Source: Costus lasius | Taxonomy: Eukaryota > Streptophyta > Magnoliopsida > Zingiberales > Costaceae | NCBI GenBank assembly: GCA_027563935.2 | Contig: CM050447.1 | Location: 17,872,001 to 17,936,000, forward strand | Direction of reading: 5' to 3' | DNA length: 64,000 nucleotides | Shown here: positions 10,001-21,800 of the stretch, in pieces | Layout of the letters: every line of letters begins with the position of its first letter | Position numbering within the stretch: position 1 is the stretch's first letter | The notes under the pieces: generated by a model | What the model was told of the DNA's origin: nothing | What the model saw: the letters and a program-made list of their open reading frames with translations, nothing else | Database searches by the model: none | Made by a program: the position numbers and the translations under genes

Positions 10001-11982
10001 ATGGCAGCATCGGATTTGCTCCAACATTTGGAGGAGGTTCAAGAGGAGGAAGAGGAGGTGGATCGCCGCAGTGGATTCTGCCGGAAGTCCGGCATCTATC
10101 GCTCCCTCCACCTCCTCGGCCCCCGCCACCGCCCACCCTCCGATGCTACTCTCGACGCCGCCTCGTTCGTTCTCTCCCTCCTCCCGCCTGACCGATCCCA
10201 CTGCCCCGCATTCGTCGACATCGCCACCGGCCGCCAACTCACCTTCTCTGCCCTTCGCTCCTCTGCCCTCTCCCTCGCCGCCGTCCTCCGCCACGCCCTC
10301 CACATCCGTTCCGGCGATGTAGTCCTTCTCCTCTCCCCCAACACCGTCCACTACTCCGCTATCGCCCTCGCCGTCCTGGCGGCCGGCGCCATCCTCTCCC
10401 CTGCTAGTCCCCTCCTCACCCCCACCGAGATTGCCCGGCAGGCACGCGACTCCGGCGCCGCCCTCGCCATCGCCGCCCCCGAAGAGGCCCACAAGACAAT
10501 CGCCGCTGGGATTCCTACCCTCCTCACCCAGCGTTCGCTGGAGGATCCCGACGGCCCGCCGTCGGCGGAGGAGATGATGGAGTTGGGGGACCCTCTAGCA
10601 GCTCCGCCACCAGTTCGCGGGCAGTCCGACGTAGCAGCGGTACTGTACTCGTCGGGGACGACGGGAGCGCCCAAGGGGGTCGTGCTGACCCATGGTAACC
10701 TGATCGCGACAGTGTCTCTGCTCCGGTGGAGCACGGAGGTGAGCGGAGCCGAGGGTGACGTCTACTTGGCATTCATCCCGATGTGCCACGTGTATGGCCT
10801 GGCATTCTTTGCGCTGGGGTTGCCTGCGGCCGGGGCCACAACGGTGGTGATGCAGCGGTTCGAGATGGGGGCTGCAATGGATTCGGTAGCGCGGCACGGG
10901 GTGACTAACATCCCGGCAGTGCCGCCGGTGGTGGTGGCGGTGACGAAGTCCGGAGAGAGGTGGGACCTGTCGGGGCTGCGCAGGGTGGGGACGGGTGCCG
11001 CGGCCCTGGGGAAGGAAGCGGCAAAGGAGTTCCGGCGGCGGTACCCGTGGGTGGAGATGAGGGAGGGGTACGGGTTGACGGAGAGCTGCGGGGCGGCCAC
11101 GTTCGCGGTGACGGCGTCAAGGCGGCTGGAGGGAAGGGGAGTGGGGCAACTACTGCCGGGATTCGAAGCAAGGGTGGTGGAGCCGGAGACGGGGAGGGCG
11201 GAGGGACCGGGTGAGGTTGGGGAGCTGTGGCTGCGGGGGCCGACTGTGATGAGGGGATACCTGGGCGATGAGGCGGCGACGGCGGGGGCATTAGTGGGTG
11301 AGGGGTGGCTGAGGACGGGGGACTTGGTGTTCTTGGACGAGGACGGCTACCTGTTCGTTGTGGATCGCATCAAGGAACTGATCAAGCACAAGGGATACCA
11401 GGTGAGCGATTTGAACGTAGCTGTCCTGTTTAATTATGTTGTTCATAATCTGAAAAGAAGTGACTGCAGGTAACTCCTTCGGAGTTGGAAGCTTTGCTGC
11501 TTACTCATCCTGACATACTCGATGCTGCAGTTGTGCCGTGAGTGTCTGCCATTGCCGACAGCTGCTTGATTTCTTCATTAATCTTTTACTTTATATATGA
11601 AGCAGAAGTGTGATGATATTGCAGGTTGGAGGATGAAGAGGCAGGTCAAGTGCCCATGGCTTATGTAGTGAGATCACCTCAGAGTCAATTGACAAGTGAG
11701 GAGGTCATGCAGTTTGTTGCAGGCCAGGTTCAAACTTCAACCTCTCTCTCTCTCTCTCTCTCTCAATCAGTCAGTCAATCAATCGATCGATCGATCTAAA
11801 ACAGATTAAGATTGCATATTTGCATGGCATTAGTTGACTTTATGACTTGTAATCAGGTGGCGCCCTACAAGAAGATCAGAAGAGTTGCTTTCATAAGCAG
11901 CATCCCGAGGTCACCTGCAGGCAAAATCTTGAGGAAGCAGTTGATAGCCAAAAGTCAACAGATCATTTTCCCAAAATTGTAG
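10001..11982 (+). CDS. 4CLL: 4-coumarate-CoA ligase-like acyl-activating enzyme
   Basis: Four exons: 10001-11401, 11470-11537, 11625-11727 and 11857-11982. All have GT-AG introns, the phase carries through, and they give 565 aa, the normal length for ANL-superfamily 4CL-like enzymes. These form acyl-AMP from a carboxylic acid and ATP and pass the acyl group to CoA. Visible motifs are the AMP-binding P-loop [11 protein letters not shown] (about 217-227), YGLTES (about 357), GELWLRG (about 407), TGDL, and the C-terminal SPAGKILRK with catalytic Lys about 547. The protein ends PKL, a possible weak peroxisomal signal. Exon 1 is extremely GC-rich (long antisense ORFs are artefacts); later exons are not. 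A (TC)n tract lies in intron 3. The substrate cannot be read from the sequence; medium-chain, jasmonate-precursor or phenylpropanoid acids are all possible. Confidence 0.93.
11742..11797 (+). repeat. (TC)n followed by (GATC)n microsatellites in intron 3
   Basis: A TC run at 11742-11764 and a GATC run near 11778-11797 lie within the intron between the third and fourth exons of the ligase gene. Confidence 0.9.
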
Positions 11983-12398
11983 CAAATATCGTCTTGTTGA
12001 AGGCTTTTTTTTTTATGTTCCTCAGAGGATGGACTATGATGCAATGGTACAACATGTGATTCCTATCATCATCCTTCTGCTAATAATTTTTATTTATAAT
12101 TTAGGCTGAATTCTTTTTTATTATATATCTATAAAAATTAACTACGACACTCATATAATAATTTATAATATATTAATTACTTGGTAAAGAAGCTATTACC
12201 TGCAAGTCTGTAACCGTTTTGATCATTGGCTCACAGAAGAAACTCGTAACTCATTCAAAATGAGAAGATTAATAAATTTATTAACTCAACCGGCCACGTA
12301 ACTTGCACCACACCACTAAATGCACAAAACACAACTCCACCGTCATGAAGCCCCTAATTAACCGTCCTCAAAGCAGCCAACAATCAAACCACGACAGG

Positions 12399-12431
<33 letters not shown>

Positions 12432-13149
12432 TAAAGGGAAAAAAAATGGAAAGGGTAACCTCCCCGCTGGCCTTGGACAACGTCAAACGCCGGTCATCTC
12501 ACGCCTCTTTCTCGCTCATCTGCAACCATAACGTGCACTTTAGTGGCACACAACCCTTGATTGGGTCAGTACTAAACTTCCTTCACTCTCTGTTATATTT
12601 ATTATTAGTGACTTTCAACTTTCCTCAACTTTATGTATGTAATACTGACAGTGATGCTTTTGATAGGCGCAGAATTTGTAGAGAGACCCTGTCTTTTAAG
12701 GAATTCAACGGTTTTAGTCGGCCCCTCTCTCTAAAATCTTAGAGAGAGTTTTTTCCGTTTGATACTTAAGAGCTGTGTCTTCTTCTGCAATTGGAGATAG
12801 AAAGAGAGAGAAAGAGAGTTACATGCATGCACACTAGTAGTCTTTTCATAACTGAGTGTTAGTTTCGAGTGGCTCTGCTTCTAATGGATTCTTTCTTCAC
12901 AAGTAGAGCATGGCCACAAAGTAGGAGACGAAAGCAACAGCAATTCATTGCAACTCACAACAAGAAATCAGAAGATACTGAAGTGAAAGAATCCAAAGAA
13001 TCAATTGCACTTGCTTTCAATTGATAAATAATTCACATGATTCAGCATAACTCCATTTCTTTTCCTATATGCAAAAGAAGAAAGAAAACAATAACAAAGA
13101 TTGGTATTTGTTTCGCTTAATTAGTAACGACAATCGAGCAAATCTGATG
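11983..13149. other. Intergenic: convergent 3' ends, (ATT)n microsatellite
   Basis: This lies between the 3' ends of the ligase (+) and zinc-finger (-) genes. It holds both 3' UTRs and an ATT/AAT repeat at about 12400-12431, which is self-complementary. The 98-codon ORF at 12446-12742 resembles nothing I know and I do not call it. Confidence 0.5.
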
Positions 13150-13923
13150 CTAGAAGACAAGCGACTGCTGGCTTTCGAAGGTGAAGGCCATGGCGGCCGC
13201 CGCCGCCGCCGCCGCCGGCGACTTGGGCAACTCTTCCAAGTCGCCATCCGGCGGCGCAGGGAGATTAAGATCCAGCACGAATACGGCCTTGTCCTTCTTC
13301 ACTTCCGCCGGCGCTAACGGCCGGTGACGGCGCATGTGGCCGCCGAGGGCCTGCCCGGATGAGAACTCCGACCCGCATATCATGCACTCGTGCATCCGCG
13401 GCTTGCTCGGCGGCGGCGCAATCGGCTTCGGGATTGAGGAATTCGCCGGTACTTGCGGGCCGGCGTCTTGTTCGGCGACTGGCCTCTTTGATTCAGCGAG
13501 GATCGCCGTCTTTGGCTTCTTGTGGCTCGTCCGATGCCCGCCGAGCGCTTGGAACGAGGGGAAGCACTTGCTGCACGTCTTGCACTCGTAGACAAAGTCC
13601 GCGGCCTTGCGGCCGGCAAACTTCTCCCCGGTTCCGGCTTCCACCTCTGCCGCGACGGCCTTCAGATGATCCTCCCGGCCTAAATCCAGCGCGTGGCCGC
13701 CCTGGGCGAGAAGGATGAGGCAGTGGGCCATGTCCTCCTCCTCCTCGGTGGTGCTGCTGCCGGACACCTCCGTCGACGAGGCGGACGAGCTGGCCGGCCC
13801 CACGACGACCGTCCTCTGCCGCTTAGTCCTCTTGCCTTTGACCAGGACTCCCGCCGGCGGGCCGAACTGGTCACTGCTGTTCGCCTTGTTGTACGCAGCT
13901 CCCTCCATAGCAGTAGCATCCAT
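13150..13923 (-). CDS. C2H2 zinc-finger repressor, two QALGGH fingers plus EAR motif (ZAT/C1-2i type)
   Basis: Intronless, 257 aa, starting at the ATG at 13923; the frame runs 26 codons further upstream but that part is low-complexity leader. In order: basic KGKRTKRQR (29-37, probable nuclear signal), an L-box EEEEDMAHCLILLA (about 60-73), finger 1 C114-H134 and finger 2 C180-H200, both with plant-specific QALGGH, then the EAR/DLN motif VLDLNLP (216-222). An alanine run (237-244) is encoded by a GCC-type repeat. C1-2i proteins of this layout are nuclear DNA-binding repressors, commonly linked to abiotic-stress responses; the EAR motif recruits TOPLESS-type corepressors. The specific orthologue (ZAT5-, ZAT10- or ZAT12-like) is not resolved. 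Confidence 0.93.
   Translation of the reverse strand: MDATAMEGAAYNKANSSDQFGPPAGVLVKGKRTKRQRTVVVGPASSSASSTEVSGSSTTEEEEDMAHCLILLAQGGHALDLGREDHLKAVAAEVEAGTGEKFAGRKAADFVYECKTCSKCFPSFQALGGHRTSHKKPKTAILAESKRPVAEQDAGPQVPANSSIPKPIAPPPSKPRMHECMICGSEFSSGQALGGHMRRHRPLAPAEVKKDKAVFVLDLNLPAPPDGDLEELPKSPAAAAAAAAMAFTFESQQSLVF
13195..13218. repeat. (GCC)n trinucleotide repeat encoding a polyalanine run
   Basis: About eight GCC/GGC units lie in frame within the zinc-finger gene and encode its C-terminal alanine run. Confidence 0.85.
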
Positions 13924-15841
13924 AATTCCTTCTTCCAAGCTTGAGAGAGAGGGAGAGAGAGAGAGGGGTTTAATTACAAGTAGAAGAGAGAGGAATAGCA
14001 AGTAGAAAGGAACAGGAGAATGGCGGAGTGTTTAATTTATTTAATAGGCGAGGGAGAGAAGTAACCGATAACAACAGGTGTAGGTTATGCTTTGCGTTTG
14101 TGAGATGATCAACTTGTACAGAAAAACATTAATATATGAGGCAGAAACGCTAGGTCGCTAACTTGGAGACCAAACACCACGCAAGGAATGGTTTGCAGGA
14201 GGAATTAGGTGCAGATTGACAAGTTCAGTTCAGTCTATACTAACCTCCACAAATTAATAATCATAAAGAAGGGAATATTATTTGAGTGAGAAACAGTATG
14301 GGATTAGGTTAACTTTGAAGCAAGCCAAGGATTATTCTTGAGAAGAGCATGCATGCATGCAGGTTTGGCTTGCAAGGCTGGAACCACGGAATCCTCGCTC
14401 CTCTTCCACCTTTTTCTTTTCCTCTCTTTTCTTTACAATTCCAACTAATCAAAAGTACTTAGCAGTGGGGATCGCTCGCTGCTGTGTGCGTCTCACTGTT
14501 AAACAAACACAATTATCATCTGCTGCTGTAGTGCTGTCCCTGTCTCCTCTGCCTTTCCCAGTTGACGGGAAAAATACAGCTGAGCAACCTGCGATACATG
14601 TAGACAGATGGTGGTATATACAGCCGGGAAAGGAATTGACTTGCATTTCTTTACTTTTTATTAATTATACGTCGTGCTCCTTCCAGAGGATTTAGAATAT
14701 GTATTCAGTCGCCAATGTATCGCACAAGTCGCTTGATTAGATGAGCAGAAAGTGGAGTGGAATAACGAGGATCAAGTAGAGAGCGCCGGAAAGCGCGGCC
14801 AATCTCCTGCACAATAATTGGCAAGTTGGAGCCACATCTCACATCACAGAGACACAGACAGAGAGAGAGATAAGAATTGGTGGTTGACATCTGAACCACA
14901 GTTGCGGTGCAATTCTCAAACCAAGCTGTACATGGACATGGTTCCAACTCTCAATTAATTGGAACAGATCATTTAACCACTAGATTTATTGTAGGGCGGA
15001 GAGGCAAAAGAAGCAAAAAGAAGATGTTTACGAATTCCATATTCATGTGAATTCCTCCTTCGAACACTAATAATTCATGTAAAGGTAGTAAATCCAGAAC
15101 AAGGCAAAAAGGCCCAAAAGAGAGCAGCTTTTACAGTTGAAATTAAGATGGTGGTGGAGAAAGAAAGGCAAAAAAAGCACAAAAAATGGCACATACAGGA
15201 GAAGTTTGAGGGCTAAGTGGGAGTTGAACAAGGTAAAGTAGTAAATTGAGAAGTGGGAGAAGAAGCTTCAGACGACAACGACTCCGTAACTACTTTTCAT
15301 TGGCGTCTGTAGGTAGAATCTAATCTATTCAACTGATGGAAGCGATCATGCCGCCCCCGTGAGGGCCTTAATTTTGTGCAGTTTTGTGGCCCCCCCGTGA
15401 TGCCTTTTGGTGTGGCAGGCAGTTAGTGGAGAGCTACTGTTCAGTTACCTTTTTTTCAAACATACATAATTTATATCTCACGTTAACTTTTTTTAAAAAA
15501 TAAAAATAAAATTATCTCGTGTTAATTCGTTTTAATAACAGCGTCTTGGGGCAAACGGCAAACCTCGAGCACCTTGAGATCTAATTCATCGATTTTTGAT
15601 AGCCGTTTCCCTATAAATTTTTAGGAAGAGAGTATAAAAAAAATTTTCAAATTAGGTTCACAAGAAAGATATGATCCAGTCCGTTCAATATTGACTACAA
15701 TAAATTATTGGACGTTTCAGATCAAAAATGCACGGGAAGAAAAATATAATCTATTTCGTTCTTTCTCTGCATACGCTTTCGGCTTTTCGATTCCGCCTGA
15801 CCGAGAGCCGGCGAAGGGGTGTACGAAGGATCTCTTGAAAA
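13924..15841. other. Divergent intergenic region (zinc-finger promoter and next gene's 5' region)
   Basis: It holds the upstream region of the zinc-finger gene, with a GA-rich leader (13940-13970) immediately before the ATG, and the 5' region of the C18orf32-like gene. ORFs at 14357-14695 and 14705-14947 lack any recognisable family. No transposon was identified. Confidence 0.45.
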
Positions 15842-18800
15842 ATGGTTAGGTTTTTATTATTCGGATTTTTTTTCCAAATTTATAGGTCAAATTCTTTTAA
15901 TTCCACTTCTTTTGCTTATGATTTGGTTTTGTATCTCTGTGATCGGAGTTTCAGGTGTGCATCGCGTGCTTGTTGCCCTTGTTCTTAATCCCCGTAGTCA
16001 ACGCATTGCCTCTTCTTTTCGATTTCATCATCGTAAGTTCTGTCATCTCATGTTTCATTCTTGGTTTATGTGCACCGCGGTCCTAATTTACCTTGATTAG
16101 GTCTCGCTCCTTTCTGATTAATGGTATTGCAAAGTGTTGGTACTTGTTCTTAATGTGTAGTTTTATTTTCCCAATTAGGGTTTTTTTTTTTTAATTTGAG
16201 TCTTTTTTTAGCAGTAATTTTTTTATACTTGCTTCATAACTCGTGTATAACATTTCACCCTTCGTCGTCTCGTCACCATATTAAACTTAACCTTCTTATC
16301 TTTTTCCCCCTAGCTTTCGATAAATCTTTTGTTTCCCAATCAAACACTGTTTTAGCGACTCCTAATTGTTTATATTTTGTTAGCCTATAGGCATCTTTCA
16401 CTTGTTATCAACACCTCTTTCTCCCTTTGTTAAGTAACATATGCTGGTGCGAGATTTACATCAACTATTATTCAAATACTGGAACTCTTATCACCTGTAT
16501 ATAATGCAAATGTCAGTAAATGGGGTGGTGATAGTATACATGCTTTAAATTGCGCATCTGTGCAATGCGACAGTTTTCAGTATACACTTGATTTCATATC
16601 TTGATCTCATTGCTTCCTACCAAAGTTAGATTAATATTGACACATCTTATTTATGTAGTATGTTGTGAGATGAAATTATTAAATTAGTTATACATAAAAT
16701 TAGTTGACTAAATTAATTATATTTATTAAATAAAAGACAACAACCTAGCAAAATGAATTTCTTTCATTCTAGCTACATTGACCTAATATAGGACGACATA
16801 GAAAAACTTAAAGACAATTATGATCTTGTGGATGGAAACTTGGAATTCCCACAAAGAACGATCTTCTCCATTACGATTCAGAGATGTATCATTTTGATTG
16901 CTAATCATTTGTTTAACTTTGATTATTTACTGAGGAGGAATTTTAAGGTGATGAAGAAAGCCACGGGACAGCAAATCTCTTTATATGTGAAGGAATACAT
17001 CAATGCATACACCCAATGATACTTGTAGATGAAGTGGGTAATAGTTTTGTGTCCTCTTCATCATCTTCTTCATTGATGCCAACTTGCTGATATCCATCAT
17101 TATGAGGTTATTGCAGTCTCTACACTCTTGAAGTTGACGATACTGTCTGTCACAATCTACACAATCTGCTCATTGCTCATTATTCTACATCACATCAAGG
17201 TAGGGGAGACCGATCTTATATATAGTTGGAGGTTGGATTCTGAGTCTATTATCTTAAATTTTAGATAATTTGATGTAGTGGCAGGTGTTGCTGATTGCAT
17301 TAAGAGTAACCCAATTCAAGTGGTAGCATTTGAAGATCACTCGATGTACCTTCTTCATCTTGTGGTAGCGATTATTGATGTGGGTTTGTTTACTTGCCTT
17401 GGAGGAAAAAAACGCTTAGGCTAAGATTGATGATACTTTGTCCACTTAAGCTTTGTCCAAATATAGAAAAAATCTTAGTGCTGCCCATCTCCTTGAATTC
17501 TAGCATCTCTGTTTGATATACGTATGATCGAGATGGATCTTATTACACTTATGCAATTCCTCACTGCCTCGAAGATGAGTCATTTAATATAACACAACAA
17601 CGAGATTGGTTAGTCTTCCTTGAAAGTGTATTAAACCCACAAAGCAAAAAGAGCCTCCTCCATTTCGTGGTCATAAGCAGCTGATATTCTTATCACTAAT
17701 GTTCATTATTTATGGCACATAAATGCTCATTGAGTGAACTCCTCACACTTTTGAGTATCACATTGATTGTTGATTTTGTAATGAATCAACATGTTCTTTG
17801 AATGCTCAATGGATTTCACATGTGAATTGGAACATTTATCATTATTAAGGTAGCCTTCATTGCCCTTGGAAATATTACTGCAATGAATGTTTTATTAACG
17901 ATGAAGATCAATATCTTGTAGTTTCGAATTCATGGAATGGCAATTAAATGACTTCAAAAGGGATTGTAGAGCATTTGGTGGAGATGAAAATTTAGAGAGT
18001 TTGAGGATAGGGATTGAATGAATGAAAAAGAGATGGAGAAGGGTTTACTGGTTAAATTAACACGGATGAGTAGTGACTATTTAGGGAAAATTCCTAATGA
18101 CTGATAATAATGTCTAGTGCACATGTGCACCAATTATGTTGACGTAGTAGAAATGATTTGTCTCACATATTTCCCATATGAATTATACATCATCATTGTC
18201 TGATGCACCCCTGGTTGCCTTGGTTGCTTATTTGACCGATGTGCACAAGCATAGATTGCTCAGTATGGACTGAATCTTTAATCCTTGTGTTTTAGCCATA
18301 TGCTCAAATGAACATTGCATGCATATCCAAATACATATTATTATCTTAGTATTCAATACTATGCAAATTTTTTCTGGTTCTTTACTGATTTGACAGTTAT
18401 CTAGTAGCTTTGTCTAGAATAAGATTATAAACTGCTTCTGTTTGTTACTTCAACTTATAATACTGCTAATTTCTTGCATATGTTTGTATAATTAGACATC
18501 ATTTTCGAATATGATTAGGGGTAAATATGACTGAACAGTTTATCATGTTTAACAGTATTCCAGTACTTGTGTTAATTACAGTGGCTTTTCTCTCTTAACA
18601 TTATTCTTTTGATATTTTGTCTTTCCATTCACTAATCATGTATATGTTTCAGGGTAAAATTTATCGTCTTTTTGGCTGGGAATATCGGAAGCCTGAGAGA
18701 GTGCCACCTGCATGTCCGTACAAGCCTGCGTCACAAAAAAATGTTGAAGTATGCTTGCCTATTGCTTCTTTCCTAACATGGAATATGAGTACTGTTCTTT

Positions 18801-21800
18801 ATTTGATCAGGCTTTTCCTTTTTTATGTTTCTGATGATTAAGATTTTGTCTCATTCTCAGTTAATCTAGCTTCAAAAGCTTTTCCTATGACCAGGGAGGA
18901 TGGAAACAATGTTTTTTTGTTGCTTGATGTTAGAGTTACACTTTCATGATTGCTCGCAACATCCCTCCCTAGCCCCTCCTTTCTTGCCTTTCCACAAACA
19001 TCATGATTAACATCACAAATGTGTTTGGCACTCCAAGAGCTATACTTGATAATTTAAATGACGCATTCCTATGCATTGTCTAAATTGGAAGTCCTGATCA
19101 ACTCTCATTTCAACCAGCTCCACTCTCTCTATATTGTCACAGCCCTTTCCCCAACTCTCTCATATCATTCCTCTTTCTACCATCCATATCTCTTCCATGC
19201 CCATTGCAGCAAAGACCAGGTTATTTTAGTTAACAGCTTTGTGGATGATGCTTAAGTGATTTTGTTAAAAGAATATGCATGAGATGAGATCAAAACCCAT
19301 TTATTGATTGAGTCGTGTACCCTACTTGCAGGGAAGAAGCCTACTTCCTACAAATGTTTAAGGGTGTAGGGTCAGGGTCACCCATTCATTAGAGATTGGA
19401 TGAAAATGCATACAGTAGGCAAAGAGCAAAGATCTGATGGTCTATAATAGCGGACAAAAAGTACAAGTGCTCAAAGTAAACCTATTGTTTGTCAATATTG
19501 ACAAGATAAATGACTATAGAGAACCGCCAGATATCTCAAACTCCTGCACTTCATCAACATTATGAATTTGACCTTCCCACCATTACTGGATATCCATTGA
19601 CCATCCCTCTGCTAAGTTAATATACCTGGCCTATCCTATCCCCTCCTTTCCTTTACCTTGAAGGAATTAGGCGTTGCACTCTCACTTGGAGCAAATCAAA
19701 GTACCTAGCCCAGTAATCTTTGTGAATTGCATCAAAAAGTATTTGACCACTCCATTAAGGATGGCAAGTTAAGCATATCAACAGATTCTTAATATGCTTA
19801 AAACCTATACATAAAACTTGAATACAAAGGGACTAACTTCACTTGAAGTCAGTGTTTGAAATAGCCATTCATATGCTTTTGAATACCACATTGCTAATAA
19901 AAAATTCATTTGATATATATGAGACCCACCTATGCAGTCAAGATAGGACGTAGTGGACCATATACTCCATATATAGTCTGAGACTCTGAGGATGCAAATT
20001 TATTCTGTATTAGTTAGCTAGTCCAAATCAAACCAATTTATTGGTTCAAATTACTTTTATAAGTTATTGATGTCCACAATATAAATGAGCGATACGCAAT
20101 TTTCCATTTGACGAAGCATCATGCCATTGAAATTTGTATATCCTTATCAACAATTCAGTGTTGATTATGATGAAAATGACCTACCTAAAGAATGATCTAC
20201 ATGTTAAATCTATACACATTAGAAAAAAAAATGTTTTGATTGTTATCAAGTGTTATAAATTATATTTTTGTTGTATATTTCATAATAGCTGCAATGTTCT
20301 TTAAATGCTAATATTGAGTAAGTTCTCAATATCAACTTAAAGTATAGTATTGTGAGTAAATTTCTTTTTTTTATGAGGATCGCATTTGCAGATATATGTT
20401 ATATGTAGGGGCCTTACTACAATTTGCCTGCATACCCTTTTTGAAACCTTTCCTCTAGTTATACGTAAGGGCCAATTATTTTATAACTCATTCCAAAAGT
20501 TCTCAGAAATATGTTCATACCACTCAATTGAGATTTTATTAATCCATACCAATTAGCTTTCCTGAAGAGTGGAGGGATTGGAGGCTATTTCTCCATACAC
20601 TCCATTCATCACCATTGCTTTTGCACCAAATCTAGATGCATTGCCTTGAAGATTAATGTTTATGAAGATTTAACACCATCCGCATGGCCTTCTCTCCAAT
20701 AAGGTTTTGGAGAGTGATCTACGTCACCAAGTATGAGCGCTATGGACCAGTCCAAAATTATACCGGCGCATGTTGTGTTGGTATGTTCGTAAAATAGTGG
20801 TAGTACATTTGATACATAATGGCTCGATATAAGACCCATACACTAGTACGGGTACTGAGTCGAGATTTTAAACTTTGCACTCTACAACATCATAAAGCAC
20901 ATGAGATTTGATTATAAATGTTAACAACTAGCTGATCTTCTCCTGCAGTTCACTCACTAAATTGTATTGAGAAACAAACAAGTACTAGATGGTTCTACTA
21001 CAAAAAAGGTGTTAGGGGAATTTATCTCATTCAAATGTTCTAAATTATATTTTTGCTGAATATTTTATGGTGGAATATTGCATATGTTCCAATATCATCT
21101 TAAAGTATTGTATTATGAGTAAAATTTAAAATTTTATTGTAAAGACTACATATCCGCCTTTATATTGTATAAATGCCCTATCTAGTTGTCTGCCCTGGTG
21201 GAAGCGAGATTTCCGGTGATTCATCGCCAGAGATCACGACTTGCGTGGCGACAAGGCTGGATTTCCATCCTCGTTGAGGGGAGACTGCCCTATTGAGCGA
21301 TTCTACGCTTTGGGCAAGTCTAGCGACGGCGAAAACTGAGATATGAAAACAGAGCTTCGCTTCTTCTATCAACGACGAGGTTTCAGCCTAGGATTTGTCG
21401 GCGCGAGGCTTCCTGATACACGCTCTAGTGCCCTGAGGTAAGGAGGAGGCTTTCTCCGCCGGCGCTGGCAGCCAGACGCGGGAGAGGGATCGGACTTTCC
21501 GAACTCTGGCTCCACGCAGCCATAGCTTCCATTAGGTTCGAATGCTCGTCGGCGGTGGCTTCTCCAGCGACAATTCTTCGGCAACAAGCTCTTCACCCAT
21601 CGGCGATGGGTTCTTGACTTTCCGGCGTGACTCCGATGGCCGGATGGTGACAAACGAGGAAGGGGACTCCTCCCCTATTTTAGCCGAGAGCCTTCCCTAT
21701 TCGGGATACGAAGCAGCGAAGGGGAAAAGGGAGGAAAAGAGGTTTGCGCGCGTTCGTCCGTGCGTCACGCTTCAACTCCAACTGGACTTTCTGACATAGC

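Noticed and set aside
9858..11291. Many 80-170-codon ORFs on the minus strand and in other frames over the ligase gene
   Set aside because: They overlap a conserved enzyme exon of extreme GC content, where stops are rare in every frame; none resembles a protein family.
12446..12742. 98-codon plus-strand ORF after the ligase gene
   Set aside because: No similarity to a known family; it lies in a 3' intergenic stretch beside a microsatellite.
15819..16100. 93-codon ORF read straight through the C18orf32-like exon 2
   Set aside because: Wrong frame for the conserved protein; it crosses the GT-AG intron and donor.
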